Source: JAGPKI01 sp052034135
GTDB lineage: Bacteria; Caldisericota; Caldisericia; UBA6126; JAGPKI01
Assembly (NCBI GenBank): GCA_052034135.1
Contig: JBPOJC010000026.1
Span: 1-9,532 of the forward strand
Length of the DNA stretch: 9,532 nt
Direction: 5' to 3'
Part shown: positions 6,269 through 9,532 of the stretch, piece after piece
Position numbering within the stretch: position 1 is the stretch's first letter
Layout of the letters: every line of letters starts with the position of its first letter
Notes under the pieces: model-generated
Databases searched by the model: none
The model's input: the letters and a program-made list of their open reading frames with translations, nothing else
Told to the model about the DNA's origin: nothing
Made by a program: the position numbers and the translations under genes

Positions 6269-6400
6269 TTACCTTTTGATTTTCTTGAGTAAATCAGAGA
6301 GAAAGAGAAATTTAGGCTTGTAATTGTTCCTTTCCAATAAGTCCTTGACTGATTTAAACTTCTCTATTTGAAAATGACCGTTTGAGATACCTAATTCTTG
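6269..6400 (-). pseudogene. Eroded gene tail in the 6084-6562 gap
   Basis: A minus-strand frame from 6400 to TAA at 6269 encodes 43 convincing residues, from QELGISNGHFQIEKFKSVKD to FLFLSDLLKKIKR. A TGA (6401-6403) closes it upstream; the ATG two codons beyond that stop (6407-6409) has no ribosome binding site. Past the stop, the other two frames also hold protein-like pieces (RKYWITDIQNL, YHIFNEDGKLPNNLSL) down to about 6140, as expected of a frameshifted, decaying gene. I cannot name the family. The rest of the 6084-6562 gap shows only the promoter at 6426-6454. Confidence 0.35.
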
Positions 6401-6425
6401 TCAACTCATGCTTAATCAGTTATTG

Positions 6426-6454
6426 TTGACTATTTTTAAAACTCATGGTAAAAA
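6426..6454 (+). promoter_or_regulatory. Promoter of the PH-AAA-Mrr / HEPN unit
   Basis: TTGACT (five of six, 6426-6431), a 17-base spacer and TAAAAA (6449-6454), preceded by TGG as an extended -10. TACAAT at 6455-6460 is an alternative -10. The leader to the ATG at 6563 would be about 100 bases. Confidence 0.45.
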
Positions 6455-6562
6455 TACAATTGGAGACTGCTGGAAATATCTGAGATGTAGAAAGGGAAAT
6501 TAAACTTGTAGACTCACTCTTTTAAACTACAATATTGTTTATCCAAGGAAGGTGATTTTGGT

Positions 6563-8077
6563 ATGATTGAACCTTTAAGAGGTAGATTAAAAAAGCTCTT
6601 TGTCAAAGAGCTTTCAAAAAATGAAAAGGTTTTTTTTGTTTTAAATGGTAATCCTGGACAAGCATTAGTAGTTACTGAAAAAAGAATTGCAATTCTTAAA
6701 TCAATTAAATCAAGTTTCTTACGGTTCTCTGATGAAGCTGAATCATTTTTTCTGTCAAGATTTATTTCAGAAGATATTAGTATCGGTTCATTGTGGTGTC
6801 TTTTATCTGAAAAAGAAAATATCTTACAAATCCGTAATATTGACGGAAATATTATTAATTCTATATCCTTTCCTCAAAATAAAAAAGAGTTTTTTTTACA
6901 GATTGTAGGTTATATAGATAAAATGAGGGAAGAAGAAATAAAAAGGAAAAAAGAATTAGCAGAAAGATTAAAGAAATTAAAGGAAGAAGAAAAAGAAGCA
7001 AGAAGAAAGAAGGAAAAAGAAGAAAGAAGAAAGAAGAAAGAAGAAGCAAGGAGAAAGAAAGAAGAAGAAGCAAGGAGAAAGAAAGAAGAAGAAGAAAAAG
7101 AGAAGAGGAACCAGAAAAATATATTTCTCAAGAAGTTAGATGTTTGTGAATCTAAATTAGCAATTGAAAAAAGGATTGATGATTTATTTGAAAAATTACC
7201 TTCAGGCTTTGCTTTGTGTTTTTTAGGCAGTATAGGGCTTGGAAAAACATATCAAGCTCTTCGTGTAGGAGGTAAAGATTTAATAGTAGTTAATCCTGGC
7301 GATTTATGGACGTATCTTTATCATGAAGATTTTGTAGTAATGTTTTTTGATGATGCTCAAAAAATTCCTAAAAGCGAACAGGAGGATATTTTAGTAATTA
7401 TTGATAAGGGATTTAAAATAATTCTTGCAACTACTGATGCGGAAAAGTTGCCGCCAACTTTAAGAAAGAAATTAATTTTTGTTAACTTTCAACCATATTC
7501 TCTGGATGAAATGAAAGAAATTCTCAAGAGAATCTGCTCAAAAAATGATGAATTTGACTTTTTAATAGAAATGAGTGAAGAAGAAATATTTAATATTTTA
7601 AAACTTAGCAAAGGTAATGCTGGTGAACTAATTCGCATTCTTAAGTTAGTTAAAGGATTGGGAATTGAGAAAACTCTTGAAGTGTTAGGAATATCTATTT
7701 CTGATGGGCAAATAAATCTTGATACAGTAAAATCTATGTCTCCTTTCGAGTTTCAAAAATGGGTGGTTAAAGTTTTGGGGGGGAAAGAGAGTGACTCAAA
7801 AGTTGGCGATATGGGTATAGATGGAATTATAGAAAAGAGTAATTTCTGGCATCAAGAAGGGATTATCCAAGTAAAACAGTTTGAAAATATAGGTAGGAAT
7901 GTGGTTGATAATTTTGAAACTGCTATGAGAAGAGCAAAATATAAAAGAGGTTATATTGTAGCCTATAGTTTCACAAATGGAGCACTTAATGAAGCCAGAA
8001 GAGCAAAAAATGAGGAGGATTTAGATATTAAGTTAATAACAGTTGAAGAGATTTTAAGAAAAACTGAAGAGATTTAG
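6563..8077 (+). CDS. PH-like / coiled-coil / AAA ATPase / Mrr-type nuclease fusion, candidate defence effector
   Basis: The 504-residue protein has four parts. Residues ~10-118 resemble a bacterial PH-like domain (ALVVTEKRIAIL, then a strand-rich stretch). Residues 121-182 are a highly charged Glu/Lys/Arg coiled coil. Residues ~190-370 form an AAA-type P-loop ATPase: Walker A G222SIGLGKT229, Walker B VVMFFD263D264, sensor-1 LATTD (288-292), LRKKL as possible arginine-finger region. Residues 392-500 form an Mrr-type restriction endonuclease-like domain: MSPFEFQKWV, then GDMGID420G and IQ436VK438Q, the D...QxK catalytic set of Mrr enzymes, followed by GRNVVDNFETAMRRAK. The likely role is ATP-gated DNA cleavage. 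AAGGAAGGTG precedes the ATG at 6563. It is the first gene of a plus-strand unit with a HEPN gene 69 bases downstream. Individual domains are confident; the overall role is inference. Confidence 0.9.
   Translation: MIEPLRGRLKKLFVKELSKNEKVFFVLNGNPGQALVVTEKRIAILKSIKSSFLRFSDEAESFFLSRFISEDISIGSLWCLLSEKENILQIRNIDGNIINSISFPQNKKEFFLQIVGYIDKMREEEIKRKKELAERLKKLKEEEKEARRKKEKEERRKKKEEARRKKEEEARRKKEEEEKEKRNQKNIFLKKLDVCESKLAIEKRIDDLFEKLPSGFALCFLGSIGLGKTYQALRVGGKDLIVVNPGDLWTYLYHEDFVVMFFDDAQKIPKSEQEDILVIIDKGFKIILATTDAEKLPPTLRKKLIFVNFQPYSLDEMKEILKRICSKNDEFDFLIEMSEEEIFNILKLSKGNAGELIRILKLVKGLGIEKTLEVLGISISDGQINLDTVKSMSPFEFQKWVVKVLGGKESDSKVGDMGIDGIIEKSNFWHQEGIIQVKQFENIGRNVVDNFETAMRRAKYKRGYIVAYSFTNGALNEARRAKNEEDLDIKLITVEEILRKTEEI
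6979..7110 (+). repeat. Polypurine tract with a perfect 24-bp tandem repeat
   Basis: These 132 bases inside the nuclease gene are all A or G on the plus strand except for three C bases (6999, 7047, 7071). Within them two identical 24-bp units (7046-7069 and 7070-7093) each encode ARRKKEEE. The unit is a multiple of three, so copy-number change would lengthen or shorten the coiled coil by eight residues without a frameshift. Confidence 0.8.
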
Positions 8078-8146
8078 TGGTGTACAAGAAAAACAAAAGA
8101 ATTATGTTCTTCGAGAATTCTATGATTTGGTAGGAGGAAAGATATT

Positions 8147-8449
8147 ATGAAAGATACAAAATCATATTTTCCAATATATGTAAAAAAAGCCACTGAAAGT
8201 GAATTCAATATTAGTGAAGACTTAAAAATAGTAAGAGTTGATAGAAGTAAATTCAAAGAAATTTGTGGATTTAAAGAGTTTAAATTCGATAATGAGAATA
8301 AAATTGTAGATTTTTCTTTTGCAGAACCTCTTTTTCAGTTTGAGAATTGTTATAAATTCTTCTATAAGTTTTATAATTTCTTCTTCTCAAAGAAGGAAAG
8401 TAAACTAAGTGATGAAATTTTATCTTATGCTGGAAAGGAAAATGGATAA
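8147..8449 (+). CDS. N-terminal part of a HEPN/winged-helix protein, ended by an in-frame TAA
   Basis: The 100-codon frame starts at ATG 8147 with AGGAGG ten bases upstream. It begins MKDTKSYFPIYVKKATESEF and continues with aromatic-rich sequence (FQFENCYKFFYKFYNFFF). It stops at TAA 8447-8449. The frame beyond this stop is open for another 334 codons and stays protein-like from the first codon (ELLPCERRGITAGVYEGIIR), so this is best read as the first quarter of one gene whose remainder is the HEPN-encoding frame at 8450-9454. As a free 100-residue protein it has no domain I recognise. It follows the PH-AAA-Mrr gene by 69 bases with no promoter between, so the two are probably cotranscribed. 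Confidence 0.7.
   Translation: MKDTKSYFPIYVKKATESEFNISEDLKIVRVDRSKFKEICGFKEFKFDNENKIVDFSFAEPLFQFENCYKFFYKFYNFFFSKKESKLSDEILSYAGKENG
8447..8449 (+). other. In-frame stop splitting the HEPN gene
   Basis: TAA at codon 101 of the merged frame 8147-9454, with GGA before and GAG after. One base change from several sense codons would create it. Both sides are protein-like in the same frame, and no ribosome binding site precedes the next ATG (8573). Nonsense mutation, sequencing or assembly error, and readthrough are the options. Confidence 0.75.
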
Positions 8450-8572
8450 GAGCTATTACCTTGTGAAAGAAGGGGCATCACAGCAGGTGTTTATGAAGGA
8501 ATTATTAGGAATAGCGTTCTACCATCTTATGTTGTTGAGTTAGAAACTAATAGTAGTGATAATAAACTTAAA

Positions 8573-9454
8573 ATGTTTGTATGGCGTGGTGTGATTTGGT
8601 ATAAGATAAGAATACTCAATTTGGCATTGTCTCTTATTTCTCCAAATTCGGTTACACGTGCTTTATGGGGAATATCCGAGAGGAAAGAAAAGCCAGAAGT
8701 TGAGGAATTAGTGAGCCAGAATTTTATTAAAAGGAATTTGAAAGAAGAAGTTAATTCAGGGAATATTCTTGAACTTAATGAAGAAAATGTCAAAAAAATA
8801 ACATTATACTATGATAAGTTATATAGCCATTTGTGTTCTTCTCAATCTCTTCTTAACGAAGATGAAAAAATAAAAATGTTAACAGTATTACAATTATTTT
8901 CTTCATCTACTTTTCCCTGGAATATATTCTATATTGAACCTTTTCAGTTCCTACAACTTGTTATGGCTCTTGAAATGCTATTGGTTCCAGATGGAACGGA
9001 TACACGCATAAAATCTAAGTTTTCAAAACGTCTCGCAAAACTGCTGGGTGAACAAGGACAAGAAAAGGAAATAGAAAATAAAGCAAAGAAAATTTACAGC
9101 AAAAGAAGTAATTTTGTTCATAATGCAAAATATTTTACTGCTAATTCACAAGAATTATTGAAAATTGTAGAAGCACTTCAAAAAGCGGGAAAACCTTTAA
9201 CTTTTGAAGAAATAGTAGATAAAACAAGCCTAAAACAAGAAATTGCTAAAAATATACTCTGTAGAATGGTGAAAGATGGAAAAATTATAAAGTCAGATAA
9301 AAATATGTATAATTTACATGAAAATGTTATCCCCGAAGAAATTTCTGAGCAAGAATTATTTTCTAAAGCTCAAGAATATGCTTGTAAGCTTGTTTGCAAG
9401 TATATAACCCAACTTCCCAAACTAACCAATGTTTCCCCTGATATAATCAGTTAA
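8573..9454 (+). CDS. HEPN ribonuclease-like / winged-helix protein (C-terminal part of interrupted gene)
   Basis: The first ATG after the internal stop is at 8573 (293 codons), but the same frame is open from 8450 and protein-like throughout; ATG 8573 has no ribosome binding site. In merged numbering from 8147, codons ~265-330 form a HEPN domain of the ApeA/Abi type: FLQLVMALEMLLV, IKSKFSKRLAKLLGE and the catalytic Rx4H motif R320SNFVH325 (Arg178 and His183 counted from 8573). HEPN proteins with this motif are usually metal-independent RNases in abortive-infection and toxin systems. Codons ~340-385 form a winged helix (LTFEEIVDKTSLKQEIAKNI ... VKDGKI). The likely role is RNA cleavage, perhaps upon infection, together with the upstream AAA-nuclease. 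Whether an intact protein is made depends on the TAA at 8447-8449. Confidence 0.75.
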   Translation: MFVWRGVIWYKIRILNLALSLISPNSVTRALWGISERKEKPEVEELVSQNFIKRNLKEEVNSGNILELNEENVKKITLYYDKLYSHLCSSQSLLNEDEKIKMLTVLQLFSSSTFPWNIFYIEPFQFLQLVMALEMLLVPDGTDTRIKSKFSKRLAKLLGEQGQEKEIENKAKKIYSKRSNFVHNAKYFTANSQELLKIVEALQKAGKPLTFEEIVDKTSLKQEIAKNILCRMVKDGKIIKSDKNMYNLHENVIPEEISEQELFSKAQEYACKLVCKYITQLPKLTNVSPDIIS

Positions 9455-9467
9455 TTATTTTTTGTTA

Positions 9468-9481
9468 TATACTACAGTATA
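9468..9481. promoter_or_regulatory. Palindrome and ribosome binding site after the HEPN gene
   Basis: TATACT and AGTATA flank two bases (9468-9481), 13 bases after the HEPN stop. Near the window end AAGGAGA (9522-9528) looks like the ribosome binding site of a plus-strand gene starting beyond the edge, so the palindrome could be an operator or promoter part for it. Confidence 0.25.
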
Positions 9482-9532
9482 GTTTGTCTTTTTTGTAATC
9501 AAAAGGTGGTATGTTAAATACAAGGAGAAGCA

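Noticed and set aside
6861..7131. Two minus-strand frames rich in Leu, Ser and Phe
   Set aside because: Antisense of the polypurine coiled-coil coding region; no initiation signal.
8098..8121. AGAATT/AATTCT inverted repeat between the nuclease and HEPN genes
   Set aside because: Six AT-rich pairs with a 12-base loop and no T-run; too weak to call a terminator.
8442..8543. 33-codon plus frame from ATG 8442 with GGAAAGGAA before it
   Set aside because: It lies in a different frame from the HEPN gene and ends after 33 codons, whereas the 8450 frame continues for 334 codons into HEPN and winged-helix motifs.
1..9532. CRISPR arrays or insertion-sequence ends
   Set aside because: No regularly spaced repeats of 20-40 bases and no paired terminal repeats flanking a transposase were seen.

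Overview
The window comes from an AT-rich bacterium. Strong AGGAGG-type ribosome binding sites, sigma70-like promoters (a consensus TATAAT in front of tRNA-Arg), a tRNA-Gln with a U1:A72 pair and a lipoprotein signal with a lipobox all point to Bacteria. Proteins are rich in Lys, Glu and Ile. I cannot name the genus or phylum from the sequence alone.

The left part (1-3700) looks like ordinary chromosome. It holds a secreted S8 (subtilisin-type) serine peptidase with a PA insert, cut by the window edge; a stand-alone GHKL-fold ATPase; a tRNA-Gln/tRNA-Glu pair on the minus strand; and, divergently on the plus strand, tRNA-Arg followed by a separately promoted tRNA-Lys.

The tRNA-Lys at 3815-3887 lies at a boundary. 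Its 5' body is a good match to bacterial tRNA-Lys, but its 3' acceptor strand cannot pair with the 5' strand. The next 600 bases hold no intact gene. They hold short, protein-like tails in clashing orientations, including a head-to-head junction near 4071. I read this as the scar of an integration or deletion at a tRNA gene, with accessory DNA to the right.

The accessory part (4490-9532) first carries three small minus-strand genes: a membrane-anchored protein of unknown family, a DUF4177-like protein, and a lipoprotein with a beta-rich C-terminus. A 540-base gene-poor stretch with an eroded gene tail follows.

A plus-strand two-gene unit closes the window. The first gene encodes a 504-residue protein that appears to join a PH-like domain, a charged coiled coil, an AAA-type P-loop ATPase and an Mrr-type nuclease. 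Sixty-nine bases downstream, a second reading frame of about 435 codons carries a HEPN ribonuclease motif and a winged helix, but an in-frame TAA at codon 101 interrupts it. Together they look like a candidate DNA/RNA-targeting defence locus that I do not recognise as a named system. The HEPN half may be disabled, or the stop may be a sequencing or assembly error.
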